Assembly: GCF_016741875.1 (NCBI RefSeq)
Contig: NZ_JAERRF010000025.1
Location: 1-64,000 of the forward strand
From: Streptomyces coffeae
Lineage (GTDB): Bacteria; Actinomycetota; Actinomycetes; Streptomycetales; Streptomycetaceae
Length of the DNA: 64,000 nt
Reading direction: 5' to 3'
The notes beneath the pieces were generated by a model, which did not search any database, was not told the origin of the DNA, and saw only the letters and a list, made by a program, of their open reading frames with translations. This document shows positions 42,963 through 51,417 of this stretch, piece after piece. Every line of letters starts with the position of its first letter. Within the stretch, counting starts at the first letter, position 1. A program made the translations under genes and the position numbers.

Positions 42963-44132
42963 GTGAGTCAGGCGGACGCCGACCGCGAGGATCGCGAGCG
43001 CGGAGATCAGGAAGACCACGGGGCAGAGCGCGGAGACCAGGAAGATCACCAGGAGACCTCGCACCGGCCGGCCGAGGAGCCACGCCCCGGCGCCAAGGGC
43101 TCGGGCGGCTTCTGGGCCGAGCTGCGCGCCGCGGTCACCCCGCGGATGACGGCACTGATCGCGGGCGCGCTGCTGTTGCAGCTGGGCTTTGTGCTGTCCT
43201 ACGTGGGCGCGTTCCACCACCCCCAGCCGCACCGGGTCCCGATCGCGGTCGTGGCGCCGGAGCGGACGGCCCAGCAGGTGGTGCAGAAGATCAACGCGAT
43301 ACCGGGTCACCCCCTGAAGGCGACCGCCGCCGATGAACGGGCGGCTCGTGCGCAGTTGCGCGAGGGGGACACCAGTGGCGCGCTGATCGTGAACCCCCAG
43401 TCGCGGAACGACCGGCTGCTGGTGGCCGGGGCCGGGGGCGCGTCCACCGCGACCGCGGTGGAATCGGTGATCACTCAGGCCGAGCAGAGCCAGAAGCGCA
43501 CGGTCTCGGTGGTCGACGCGGTCCCGGCCCAGCCGGGGGACGCCCGCGGGCTGAGCAGTTTCTACCTGGTGGTGGGGTGGACCGTCGGTGGCTATCTCTT
43601 CGCCGCGCTGCTGGGTGTGTCCAAGGGCGCACGTCCCGCCTCCGTCCGGCGTGCCGCGGCGCGGCTGCTGGCGGCGGTGCCGTACGCGGTCGTCTCCGGT
43701 CTGGGCGGTGCGGCGATCGTGGGCCCGGTACTCGGCGCCCTCAATGACCACTTCCTCGCCCTGTCGGCGCTGGGCGCGCTGGTGGTCTTCGGCGCGGCGG
43801 CCGTCACGATCGCCTTCCAGGTCCTCTTCGGTGTGCTGGGGATCGGGGTGACGGTGCTGCTGTTCGTGGTGCTGGGCAACCCCAGCGCGGGCGGGGCGTA
43901 CGGATCCGATCTGCTGCCCCCGTTCTGGCGCGCGATCGGCTCCGCGCTGCCCAACGGCGCGGCCACCCATGCCGTACGCCACCTCGTGTACTTCTCCGGT
44001 CACGGGATCACCGGGAATATGGCGGTGCTCGTCGCCTACGCGCTCGGCGGGGTGCTGACCACCGTCGCGGCCGCCACGCTGATGCACCGGCGGCTGTCGC
44101 CCGAGCTGGACCCGGCGGGCGCCCGCGCCTGA
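42963..44132 (+). CDS. DUF3533/YhgE-like membrane protein (possible ABC-2 type exporter)
   Basis: A 389-residue membrane protein. A polar N terminus (about 45 residues, with the repeated ERGDQEDH unit) leads to TM1 (ALIAGALLLQLGFVLSYVG). A large outer domain of about 130 residues (PIAVVAPERTAQQVVQKINA and RTVSVVDAVPAQPGDARGLS) follows, then five more helices. This layout resembles YhgE/Pip-like or ABC-2 type exporters that lack an ATPase. GTG 42963 has GAGGAAG in front. It is almost certainly the repressed target of the divergent TetR protein, which points to efflux of a toxic compound. Confidence 0.78.
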   Translation: MSQADADREDRERGDQEDHGAERGDQEDHQETSHRPAEEPRPGAKGSGGFWAELRAAVTPRMTALIAGALLLQLGFVLSYVGAFHHPQPHRVPIAVVAPERTAQQVVQKINAIPGHPLKATAADERAARAQLREGDTSGALIVNPQSRNDRLLVAGAGGASTATAVESVITQAEQSQKRTVSVVDAVPAQPGDARGLSSFYLVVGWTVGGYLFAALLGVSKGARPASVRRAAARLLAAVPYAVVSGLGGAAIVGPVLGALNDHFLALSALGALVVFGAAAVTIAFQVLFGVLGIGVTVLLFVVLGNPSAGGAYGSDLLPPFWRAIGSALPNGAATHAVRHLVYFSGHGITGNMAVLVAYALGGVLTTVAAATLMHRRLSPELDPAGARA

Positions 44133-44148
44133 CCGGTTGCCCCGGCCG

Positions 44149-44184
44149 CCCGGGTCCGCACCGCTCCCCCGGTGCGGACCCGGG
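44149..44184. terminator. Perfect 15-base hairpin
   Basis: cccgggtccgcaccg (44149-44163) pairs fully with cggtgcggacccggg (44170-44184) around a 6-base loop. It separates the convergent membrane-protein and SnoaL-like genes. Confidence 0.88.
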
Positions 44185-44194
44185 CCCCACGTGC

Positions 44195-44647
44195 TCAGGC
44201 CGGTGTGCCGGCCGGTTGCCCCGTGTCCGGCGCGGTGACGAGGCCGTCGGCCACCAGCCCGGCGTGCACCGCCTCGCCCAGCGCACGCACCGCCGACTGC
44301 GGGCGGACCATCACGGTGAACTCCCGGATCCTGTCCGCCTCGTCGAACTGGAGGAGGTCGATGCCATGGATCTCCTTGCCGTTCACCGTGGCGCGGAAGG
44401 GCAGCACGACCGACGGGGCCATGGCGCCGTCGGAGCTGGTCTCCGCCGCGCCGTCGAAGTGGCCGAGGTAGCGGAAGCCCTCGAAGGTGCGCAGCAGGAC
44501 GCCGAAAAGGCCCATCACCATGGGCTTGCCCTCGAACGGGGTGAACTTCACCGGGCTGTAGAAGCGGATGTCGTCGGTGAACAGGTCCTCGAGGGCGGCC
44601 CGGTCACCGTTCTCGACGGCGGCCCGGAAACGGTCTGCGGTCGTCAT
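44195..44647 (-). CDS. SnoaL-like (NTF2-fold) protein
   Basis: A 150-residue small protein. The pattern RFRAAVENGDRAALEDLFTD DIRFYSPVKFTPFEGK (spaced here), a hydrophobic helix (VMGLFGVLLRTFEGF), and a C-terminal strand DLLQFDEADRIREFTVMVRP follow the NTF2/SnoaL fold. Such proteins are cyclases, isomerases or ligand binders; the function is unknown. A GGAGG sits 8 bases before ATG 44647. It is divergent from a PadR regulator with symmetric elements between them, so it is probably the regulated gene. Confidence 0.82.
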   Translation of the reverse strand: MTTADRFRAAVENGDRAALEDLFTDDIRFYSPVKFTPFEGKPMVMGLFGVLLRTFEGFRYLGHFDGAAETSSDGAMAPSVVLPFRATVNGKEIHGIDLLQFDEADRIREFTVMVRPQSAVRALGEAVHAGLVADGLVTAPDTGQPAGTPA

Positions 44648-44698
44648 GGCGTACCTCCTCCTGCTCATGAGGCCGCTCGAGCGGCACGCTCAGGCAGC

Positions 44699-44739
44699 TA
44701 CTCATGAAGGTGATCAGTCAGTTTCTTGAGTATCATGAG
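44699..44739. promoter_or_regulatory. Candidate PadR operator region
   Basis: TACTCA (44699-44704) and TGAGTA (44727-44732) are inverted copies; CTCATGA (44701-44707) and TCATGAG (44733-44739) form another pair. The region lies between the divergent SnoaL-like and PadR genes. The TACTCA/TGAGTA symmetry resembles PadR-type sites. Not certain. Confidence 0.45.
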
Positions 44740-44788
44740 GTGCGGTCCGGCGACCAGAGCGGGAGCGGCGAGGGAGGAGCACAGCCCG

Positions 44789-45358
44789 ATGGCCTTGCGT
44801 CATGCCGTACTGGCGGCACTGCTGCACGAGGAGCTGAGCGGCTATCAGCTGGCCAAGAAGTTCGACACCGGGGTGGCGAACTTCTGGCACGCCCTGCCGC
44901 AGCAGCTGTACGCCGAGCTGACCAGGCTGGAGACGGAAGGGCTTGTCACCGGGCGGGAGGTGGTGCAGGACACCCGTCCCAACAAGCGGCTGTTCACGGT
45001 CACCGGGGCCGGTCTCGCCGAGCTGGAGCGGTTCACCGCGGCCACCGCCAAACCCTCGTTCATCCGGGACGATCTGCTGGTCAAGGTCCAGGCCGTGGAC
45101 CAGGTGAACGCCGAGGCGGTGCTCGCGCAGCTGCGCGAGCGGGCCGCCTTCGCCGAGGCCAAGGCCGAGCTGTTCGGTTCACTGCTGCGGACCATGCGCG
45201 GTGACCGCGACGAGGAGGAGTTCCTGCGCCACGGCGACCGGATCGGACCGTATCTGACCTGTCTGCGGGGGCTGGCCTTCGAGGAGGGCAACCGGGACTG
45301 GTGTCTGCGCGGTGCGGCGGTGCTCGAGGAGAGGCGGGCGGCCCGTGCCCGGGGATGA
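44789..45358 (+). CDS. PadR-family regulator
   Basis: A 189-residue regulator. The PadR winged helix reads LRHAVLAALLHEELSGYQLA KKFDTGVANFWHALPQQLYA ELTRLETEGLV (spaced here), with the wing RPNKRLFTVTGAG; the C-terminal Vir-like coiled coil (LKVQAVDQVNAEAVLAQL-like) completes the group. Family members respond to phenolic acids, antibiotics or unknown ligands. ATG 44789 has GGAGG 9 bases upstream. Its end overlaps the start of a SGNH hydrolase gene, which suggests one transcript. Confidence 0.9.
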   Translation: MALRHAVLAALLHEELSGYQLAKKFDTGVANFWHALPQQLYAELTRLETEGLVTGREVVQDTRPNKRLFTVTGAGLAELERFTAATAKPSFIRDDLLVKVQAVDQVNAEAVLAQLRERAAFAEAKAELFGSLLRTMRGDRDEEEFLRHGDRIGPYLTCLRGLAFEEGNRDWCLRGAAVLEERRAARARG

Positions 45359-46148
45359 GTATCTGCGGTATGTCGCCCTCGGCGACAGCCAGACCGAAGG
45401 GCTCGGCGACGGTGACCACACCGGCGGGCCGCGGGGGTGGGCCGACCGGCTCGCGGAGCGGATCGCGGTCCACCACCCCGGTCTGCACTACGCCAACCTG
45501 GCGGTACGGGGCCGTCTCGCCGCCGATGTGCACACCCAGCAGCTCCGCCCCGCGCTCGCCCTGCGCCCCGATCTGGCCACCGTCGTCGCCGGGATGAACG
45601 ATCTGCTGCGGCCCCGGTTCGACGCGGACGAGACGGCGGGCCATCTGGAGGCGATGTTCGCCGAACTCACCGCCGCGGGGGCCCGCGTGGCCACCCTCAC
45701 CTTTCCCGACGTCGCACGGATCACCCCGCTCGCGCGCCCGCTGAGCCCCCGTGTCGAAGCCCTCAACCGGCGGCTCCGCGCGGCGGCCGAGCGCCATGGC
45801 GTGGTGGTCGCCGAGACCGCGCACCACCGGGTCGTCACCGATCAGCGGCTGTGGAGTCCGGACCGTCTGCACGCCGCGCCGCTCGGCCACGAACGGATCG
45901 CCGCCGCCGTGGCCGAGGCCCTCCGGCTCCCGGGCAGCGACAGCTCCTGGGCGCTTCCGCTGCCCCCTCCGGACACGCCCGTCCCGGTGGGGTGGCGCGC
46001 GCTGGGAACAGAACTGCGCTGGGCCGGATCGTTTCTCGGCCCCTGGCTCGGCAGACGGCTGCGGGGCCGCTCCTCGGGCGACAACCGCGTCGCCAAGCGT
46101 CCGGAGCTGCTGCCGGTGGCGGCCCCCGGGGACACGTCGTCGCCGTGA
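45345..46148 (+). CDS. SGNH/GDSL hydrolase
   Basis: A 267-residue lipase/esterase-like protein. Block I is YVALGDSQTEGLGDGDHTGG with the Ser nucleophile in GDSQTEG, block II contains NLAVRGRLAADV, block III is VVAGMNDLLRP with the GxN motif, and block V is DRLHAAPLGHERIA (Asp/His). No clear signal peptide is seen. The GTG start at 45345 lies inside the end of the PadR gene, 14 bases before its stop, so translation is coupled. The substrate is unknown; deacetylation of a cell-wall or natural-product glycan is possible. Confidence 0.87.
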   Translation: MPGDEYLRYVALGDSQTEGLGDGDHTGGPRGWADRLAERIAVHHPGLHYANLAVRGRLAADVHTQQLRPALALRPDLATVVAGMNDLLRPRFDADETAGHLEAMFAELTAAGARVATLTFPDVARITPLARPLSPRVEALNRRLRAAAERHGVVVAETAHHRVVTDQRLWSPDRLHAAPLGHERIAAAVAEALRLPGSDSSWALPLPPPDTPVPVGWRALGTELRWAGSFLGPWLGRRLRGRSSGDNRVAKRPELLPVAAPGDTSSP

Positions 46149-46187
46149 GACCGCCACCGTCAGGGGCGGCTCACCGGCGCGGTGGCG

Positions 46188-47114
46188 TTATGCCGAACGC
46201 TTCAACACGGCGGTGGTGATGGCCACTTGGACGGGATCGAGGGCGGTTTTGCCGTCCTCGATGTCCCACAGGGCGTTCTGCAGCACCCGGCCGAGTGTCC
46301 AGCCGACCGCCCGCCGCCGGTCCACGCCGGTTGCCTCGGTCAGCAGGTCGAAGCGGCGGAGCACCGCGCGCGGCACATCACCGGTGGCCACCACCTCGTC
46401 CCATCGGTTGTCCAGTGCGGGCAGCAGCTCGAACCCGGGGTCTCCGGCCAGTGGTTCGGGGTCGATGGCAAGCCAGGGTTCCCGCTCCCCCGCCAGCACG
46501 TTGTCGTAGTGCAGATCCCAGTGCAGCAGCCGGTCGCCGGGCTCATCGGTCAACTCGGCGACGGCGGCGGCGCAGTTGCGCACCAGCCGCTGTTCGGCGG
46601 GGTCGCGCAGGGCCGGAATCGCCGCTGGGGCCTGGTCGAGCATGGCGGTGGCGAGGCCGGAGAGTCCGCGCACCCCCTCGGGGGCCGGTACGGCGACCAG
46701 ACGGGCCAGCAGTTCGGCCAGGATCCGCAGGGCCTCGTGGTCGTCGGGCACCGCGGACAGCGGGCGGCCGGCGTCCAGCCGTTCCAGCAGCTGGGTGCCG
46801 CTCTCCTCGTCGTGGTCGAGCAAACACACCATGCCCTGGCCGCGCCAGGCGCGGAGCCCGGCGGCGACACCCGCGGTCTCCTCCCGGGGCCGCTGGAGCT
46901 TGAGAGCGGCCGGTGTGCCGTCCGCCCGGCGGACGGGCAGGACCAGCGAGGCCATGCCGTGCGCGGGCGGACCGTCGGGCCGCAGCGTCCAGCGGTCGAG
47001 GAAGTCATCGCCGATACGAGGCAGTTGGGCGAGCCAGGCACGCTCCTCGGCGCCGTGCGCGCCGTAGGACAGGGCGAAAGTCTCGGGGATGTCGAAGCGC
47101 GTCGACGTGGTCAT
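46188..47114 (-). CDS. Aminoglycoside/hydroxyurea phosphotransferase, APH(6)-like
   Basis: A 308-residue kinase of the streptomycin 6-phosphotransferase family. The N-terminal lobe includes ASLVLPVRRADGTPAALKLQ (ATP lysine region). The catalytic loop is LLHWDLHYDNVLAGEREPWL with AIDPEPLAGDPGFELLPALD (Asp of the metal motif). The sequence RPREETAGVAAGLRAWRGQG is also typical. Such enzymes inactivate streptomycin or act on hydroxyurea-like or unknown small molecules. The AAGGAGA ribosome site is 8 bases before ATG 47114. It is divergent from an isochorismatase-GNAT fusion across 216 bases; the pair suggests a detoxification or modification unit. Confidence 0.88.
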   Translation of the reverse strand: MTTSTRFDIPETFALSYGAHGAEERAWLAQLPRIGDDFLDRWTLRPDGPPAHGMASLVLPVRRADGTPAALKLQRPREETAGVAAGLRAWRGQGMVCLLDHDEESGTQLLERLDAGRPLSAVPDDHEALRILAELLARLVAVPAPEGVRGLSGLATAMLDQAPAAIPALRDPAEQRLVRNCAAAVAELTDEPGDRLLHWDLHYDNVLAGEREPWLAIDPEPLAGDPGFELLPALDNRWDEVVATGDVPRAVLRRFDLLTEATGVDRRRAVGWTLGRVLQNALWDIEDGKTALDPVQVAITTAVLKRSA

Positions 47115-47330
47115 GGAAAAGGTCTCCTTCGTGGGTTCCGGAGCCCGGGTCCGGGTTGCCGGAGCCGGGATACGACGGACGAAGGAGTTCTTGGGGGTGC
47201 CCGTGGCTCGGGCAGGTGTCAGAGCATTCCCCCACCCTACGCGCAGTTGCTTGCGCGGCCCCGGGAGAGGCAGCCAGCGCGCAACGGAAAACGACCTGAG
47301 GATCCGGTCGGAGGCGCAGATAATGGCGCC

Positions 47331-48431
47331 ATGAGTGACCCCGTATCCCCCGTACACGCCCTGCTCGTTGTCGATATGCAGACGGCCTTCGTCTCCGGTC
47401 CGCAGGCCGTACCGGACGCGGCGAGGGTGCTCGAGCGCACCAAGGACCTGCTGGACCGGGCCCGTACGGCCGGTGCGCTGGTGGTCCACCTTCAGAACGA
47501 CGGGCCGGAGGGCGGGCCGGACGAGCCGGGGACACCGGGCTGGGAGCTGTACCTGCCGGTGGTGGAGGGGCCGCGGGAGGTGGTGATCCGCAAGACGGAG
47601 GACGACGGTTTCCATGGGACACCGCTGGCGGAGCTGCTGACCGGGGCGGGGGTGCGGGCGCTCGCGGTGTGCGGGGTGATGTCCGAGATGTGTGTGAGCA
47701 CGACGGCCCGCACCGCGCTGGAGCTGGACTACCGGGTGGTCATGCCGCACGACGCCCATGCCACGTACGACGTTCCGGCGGCGGCGGGCATCAGTGCGGC
47801 GGTTCCGGCCGCGATGGCGTCGCGGGCGGCCGAATGGGCGCTGGGCGATGAGATCGAGATCGTGGCGCGGGCCGTGGACGTCCCCTTCGGCACCGTTCCC
47901 GGTCAGGCCGCGGACGCGGTGATCGAGGGGCGCGCCGTTCGGCTGCGTCGTGCCGTGCGAGGGGACGCGGAGCGGTTCCGGGAGATCCTCGGCCATCCGG
48001 CCGTGGCCCGCTGGTGGGGCGACGCGCACTCGGAGGCGGCGGAGGCGTGTGATCCGCCGGAGAACATCCGCGCCTATGCCATCGAGTACGAGGGCACGGT
48101 CGTCGGCCTGATCCAGTCCTGCGAGGAGCCCACCCCCGAGTACCGCAGCGCGGGTCTGGACATCGCGGTCGACGCGCACCGGCACGGGCGGGGCATCGGT
48201 GGCGACGCCCTCCATACGCTCGCCCGCCATCTGTTCGAGGTGGCCGGACATCACCGGCTGACCATCGACCCGGCGGCGGACAACGCGGGGGCGATCCGGC
48301 TCTACCGGCGGCTCGGTTTCCGTCCGGTGGGCCTCATGCGGCAGTACGAGCGGCGCCCGGACGGCACCCTGCGCGACGGGTTGCTGATGGATCTGCTCGC
48401 CGATGAGCTGGTGGCGCCGGGCCGCTCCTGA
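47331..48431 (+). CDS. Isochorismatase-like hydrolase fused to a GNAT acetyltransferase
   Basis: A 366-residue two-domain protein. Residues 1-190 are an isochorismatase-type cysteine hydrolase: LLVVDMQTAFV (Asp15), EVVIRKTEDDGFHGT (Lys88) and ALAVCGVMSEMCVSTTARTA (Cys121). The cis-peptide segment GVMSEMC is intact, so the triad is complete. Residues 200-366 are an AAC(6')-like GNAT: RLRRAVRGDAERFREILGHP, HRHGRGIGGDALHTLARHL (acetyl-CoA loop) and RLTIDPAADNAGAIRLYRRL. The domains are joined without a stop or frameshift, with codon use alike in both. This combination is unusual. The fusion suggests hydrolysis and acetylation of linked substrates; neither is known. Confidence 0.85.
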   Translation: MSDPVSPVHALLVVDMQTAFVSGPQAVPDAARVLERTKDLLDRARTAGALVVHLQNDGPEGGPDEPGTPGWELYLPVVEGPREVVIRKTEDDGFHGTPLAELLTGAGVRALAVCGVMSEMCVSTTARTALELDYRVVMPHDAHATYDVPAAAGISAAVPAAMASRAAEWALGDEIEIVARAVDVPFGTVPGQAADAVIEGRAVRLRRAVRGDAERFREILGHPAVARWWGDAHSEAAEACDPPENIRAYAIEYEGTVVGLIQSCEEPTPEYRSAGLDIAVDAHRHGRGIGGDALHTLARHLFEVAGHHRLTIDPAADNAGAIRLYRRLGFRPVGLMRQYERRPDGTLRDGLLMDLLADELVAPGRS

Positions 48432-48476
48432 CCGGCTGGACCGTCCGGAACCGGCCGGGGTCCGGCCGCACCCCGG

Positions 48477-51224
48477 TCAGCTCGGGACGTCGTCCCACTG
48501 GTCGAGCAGATCCTCGTCGGTGCCCGGGGAGGGGGACGCGACACCGGTCAGCGGCAGCTCGGCCCAGATGATCTTGCCGTTGGGTGTGTAGCGGGTGCCC
48601 CAGCGCTGGGCGAACTGGGCCACCAGGAACAGACCCCGCCCGCCCTCGTCGGTGGTGGCCGCGCGGCGCAGATGGGGGGAGGTACTGCTGCTGTCGGACA
48701 CCTCGACGATGAGGCTGCGGCCGCGCAGCAGGCGGACCCGGATGGGGTCGGAGCCGTAGCGGATGGCGTTGGTGACCAGTTCGCTGAGGATCAGCTCGGT
48801 GGTGAACCCGACCTCCTCCAGCCCCCATCCGGCGAGCCGCCGGTCGGCCTCGGTGCGGATGCGGGCGACCGCGGCGGGTTCGGAGGGGATGTCCCAGTCG
48901 GCCACCGCGTCGGGGGCCAGCAGCCGGGTGCGGGCGACGAGCAGGGCGATGTCATCGCTGGGGTGCGGGGAGGCCATGGTCTCGAAGACCGCCCGGCAGG
49001 TCCGCTCGGGGTTGCGTTCGGGGTGTCCGGCCAGGGTGGCCTGGAGCATGTCGAGCCCGGCGTCGACATCCCGGCCACGGTCCTCGATCAGGCCGTCGGT
49101 GTAGAGCACCAGCCGGGTGGCCTCGGGCAGCCGCAGCTCGGCGGTCTCCACGGGCTCGCCGCCCAGGCCGAGCGGCGGGGCGAGGGGCACCTCGGGGAAG
49201 GTCACGGTGCCGTCGGGGTGAGCCACGGCCGGGCCGGGGTGGCCCGCCCTGGCCAGGGTGCAGAGTCCGGTGACCGGATCGTAGATGGCGTACAGACAGG
49301 TGGCTCCGGTGATGGCCGGGGCGTCGTGGTCCTCCGCGGCCTGGTCCTGGTCGAAGCGGGTCACCAGCTCGTCGAGGTGGCCGAGCAGCTCGTCCGGCGG
49401 CAGGTCGAGTGCGGAGAAGTTGTGGACGGCGGTGCGCAGCCGTCCCATGGTGGCGGCGGCGTGCAGACCGTGTCCGACCACATCGCCGACGACGAGGGCG
49501 ACCCGGGCACCGGGCAGCGGGATGACGTCGAACCAGTCGCCGCCCACCCCGGCCTGGGCGGGCAGATAGCGGTGGGCCACCTCCAGGGCGTCCTGCTCGG
49601 GCAGGCCCTGGGGCAGCATGCTGCGCTGAAGGGTGACGGCCATGGCGTGCTCGCGCGTGTAGCGGCGGGCGTTGTCGATGGCCACGGCGGCGCGGGCGAC
49701 CAGCTCCTCGGTGAGCGCCACGTCCTCCTCGTCGAAGGGCTCGGGCTTCTCGGAGCGCCAGAAGGTGGCGATGCCCAGGGTGACGTCCCGGGCCCGCAGC
49801 GGAACGGTGATCATCGAGTGGATGCCGAAGTTCACGATCCGCGCGGCCTGCTCCGGGTCCTGCTCCGACCAGCCCCCGAAGGAGCGCAGATCCGGCTCGA
49901 GCACCGGCCGTCCGGCGCCGAAGCCGAACGCCTGGGGCGCGGCGCTGACGTAGGTGATCAGCTTGCCGATGCGCCACAGCGGGTGGTCGGGCCGGACCCC
50001 GGTGGTGGCGGTGCGGCGCATCGCGCTGCCCGCGGGTTCATTGCCGCGCATCACGGGTTCCACCAGGTCGACGGTGGCGTAGTCGGCGAACCACGGGACC
50101 GCGAATTCGACGAGCTCCTCGGCGGTGCGGACGATGTCGAGGGTGCTGCCGATCTTCGAGCCGGAGTCGTACAGCAGCCGCAGCCGCTTCTCCGCCACCT
50201 CGGCCTTGCCCGAGAGATCACGCAGTTCGGTGGTGTCGCGCACGGTGGTGACGCTGCCGGGCTGTCCGCCGTCCCAGCCGGTGGGGCGCTGGTTGACGGC
50301 CAGCAGCCGATCCCCGGCCAGATGCACCTCGTCGGTGGCCAGCCGTCCGGACGTGAGCAGCTCCTCGGTACGCGGATCCAGGCCCAGCTCGGAGACATGG
50401 CGACCCTCGGCGTCCGGGGAGAGGTCGAGCAGCCGCCGGGCCTCGTCGTTGGCCAGCACCAGTCGCCCCTGGTCGTCGACGATGAGCACACCTTCGCGCA
50501 CGGAGTGGAGCACCGCGTCGTGGTGCTCGTACATCCGCATCATCTGGGCCGGGCCCAGTCCGCGGGTCTGACGCCGCAGCCGCCCGCCCACCAGCGCGGT
50601 ACCTCCGGTGGCGAGGGCCAGTGCGCCCGCGGCGGTGCCGAACACCAGCGGCAGTTGGTGCTTGACCCGGCCGGTGACGTCCTTGGCCGTCATCCCGGCG
50701 CACACCAGGCCGATGACTCGTCCGTGGGCGTTTCGGATCGGAAGGGTGGCCTGCACCTCCTTGCCCAGGGGGCCGTTCACGGTCTCGGTGACCACCTTGC
50801 CCTTGACGGCGGGCCGCCAGTTGGCGACGACCTCCTTGCCGATGTACTGCGGCAGGGGGTGGGTGTAGCGGATGCCCCTGGTGTTCGTCACCACGACGAA
50901 GTCCAGGCCCGCCCGTTTGCGGGCCAGTTCGGCCCGGGGCTGGAGCACCTTGCTGGGGCTGCTGGAGCGCATGGCCGCCGCGGTACCGGGCGAGCTGGCG
51001 AAGGTGTGGGCGACGGCGGTGGACCGGTTGATGGCTTCCGTCTCGCTGTCGTTACGCGCCTGGAAGACCAGCGCCATCGTCGCGACGACGATGAGCACGA
51101 CGACGAGCACCACCTGTACGGCGAAGACCTGCCCGGCGATGCTGCGCATGCCCAGCAGGGAGCGGAGGCGCTGCCGGGAGGGGATATGCACGGAACGCCT
51201 CGATCGACCGAAAAATCCGATCAC
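48477..51224 (-). CDS. SpoIIE-type phosphatase with sensor, PAS, GAF and HATPase domains
   Basis: A 915-residue membrane signalling protein. It has TM1 near residues 30-55, an outer sensor (CACHE-like, 55-180), and TM2 near 185-210. A PAS domain (VLHSVREGVLIVDDQGRLVL ANDEARRLL, spaced here) is followed by GAF (residues about 340-510) and the PP2C/SpoIIE phosphatase (HRYLPAQAGVGGDWFDVIPL, VALVVGDVVGHGLHAAATMG, and YTDGLIEDRGRDVD). A C-terminal HATPase_c anti-sigma-kinase-like domain ends with ELILSELVTNAIRYGSDPIR and GGRGLFLVAQFAQRWG. This combination senses a signal and switches a partner through anti-anti-sigma dephosphorylation. Start GTG 51224 or 51191; the latter has a better-spaced GAGGCG. 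Confidence 0.9.
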   Translation of the reverse strand: MIGFFGRSRRSVHIPSRQRLRSLLGMRSIAGQVFAVQVVLVVVLIVVATMALVFQARNDSETEAINRSTAVAHTFASSPGTAAAMRSSSPSKVLQPRAELARKRAGLDFVVVTNTRGIRYTHPLPQYIGKEVVANWRPAVKGKVVTETVNGPLGKEVQATLPIRNAHGRVIGLVCAGMTAKDVTGRVKHQLPLVFGTAAGALALATGGTALVGGRLRRQTRGLGPAQMMRMYEHHDAVLHSVREGVLIVDDQGRLVLANDEARRLLDLSPDAEGRHVSELGLDPRTEELLTSGRLATDEVHLAGDRLLAVNQRPTGWDGGQPGSVTTVRDTTELRDLSGKAEVAEKRLRLLYDSGSKIGSTLDIVRTAEELVEFAVPWFADYATVDLVEPVMRGNEPAGSAMRRTATTGVRPDHPLWRIGKLITYVSAAPQAFGFGAGRPVLEPDLRSFGGWSEQDPEQAARIVNFGIHSMITVPLRARDVTLGIATFWRSEKPEPFDEEDVALTEELVARAAVAIDNARRYTREHAMAVTLQRSMLPQGLPEQDALEVAHRYLPAQAGVGGDWFDVIPLPGARVALVVGDVVGHGLHAAATMGRLRTAVHNFSALDLPPDELLGHLDELVTRFDQDQAAEDHDAPAITGATCLYAIYDPVTGLCTLARAGHPGPAVAHPDGTVTFPEVPLAPPLGLGGEPVETAELRLPEATRLVLYTDGLIEDRGRDVDAGLDMLQATLAGHPERNPERTCRAVFETMASPHPSDDIALLVARTRLLAPDAVADWDIPSEPAAVARIRTEADRRLAGWGLEEVGFTTELILSELVTNAIRYGSDPIRVRLLRGRSLIVEVSDSSSTSPHLRRAATTDEGGRGLFLVAQFAQRWGTRYTPNGKIIWAELPLTGVASPSPGTDEDLLDQWDDVPS

Positions 51225-51346
51225 CCCCTATTCCTAACACTTCCGCCCGCAGGAGGTGAGTGGTTCGAGGAGTCGGATCACCCGGGTCCGGTCAGCGAGA
51301 CGCTCCGTTCACAGGGTGCGTTCATCCCCGTGCGGTGAGTGTGCGT

Positions 51347-51375
51347 CCACCGGGCCCACGGACGGGACCCGGTGG
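51347..51375 (-). terminator. Hairpin downstream of the lysine catabolic operon
   Basis: ccaccggg (51347-51354) and cccggtgg (51368-51375) are complementary, loop 13. It lies 43 bases past the stop of the ALDH gene. Confidence 0.55.
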
Positions 51376-51417
51376 CGCTGAGTGTCCGCGCACTGACGTG
51401 GCGCGTCAAGAGGTCGG

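Noticed and set aside
46182..47330. A 5' extension of the isochorismatase-GNAT frame across the APH gene
   Set aside because: The extension is antisense to the kinase; ATG 47331 begins exactly at the hydrolase fold.
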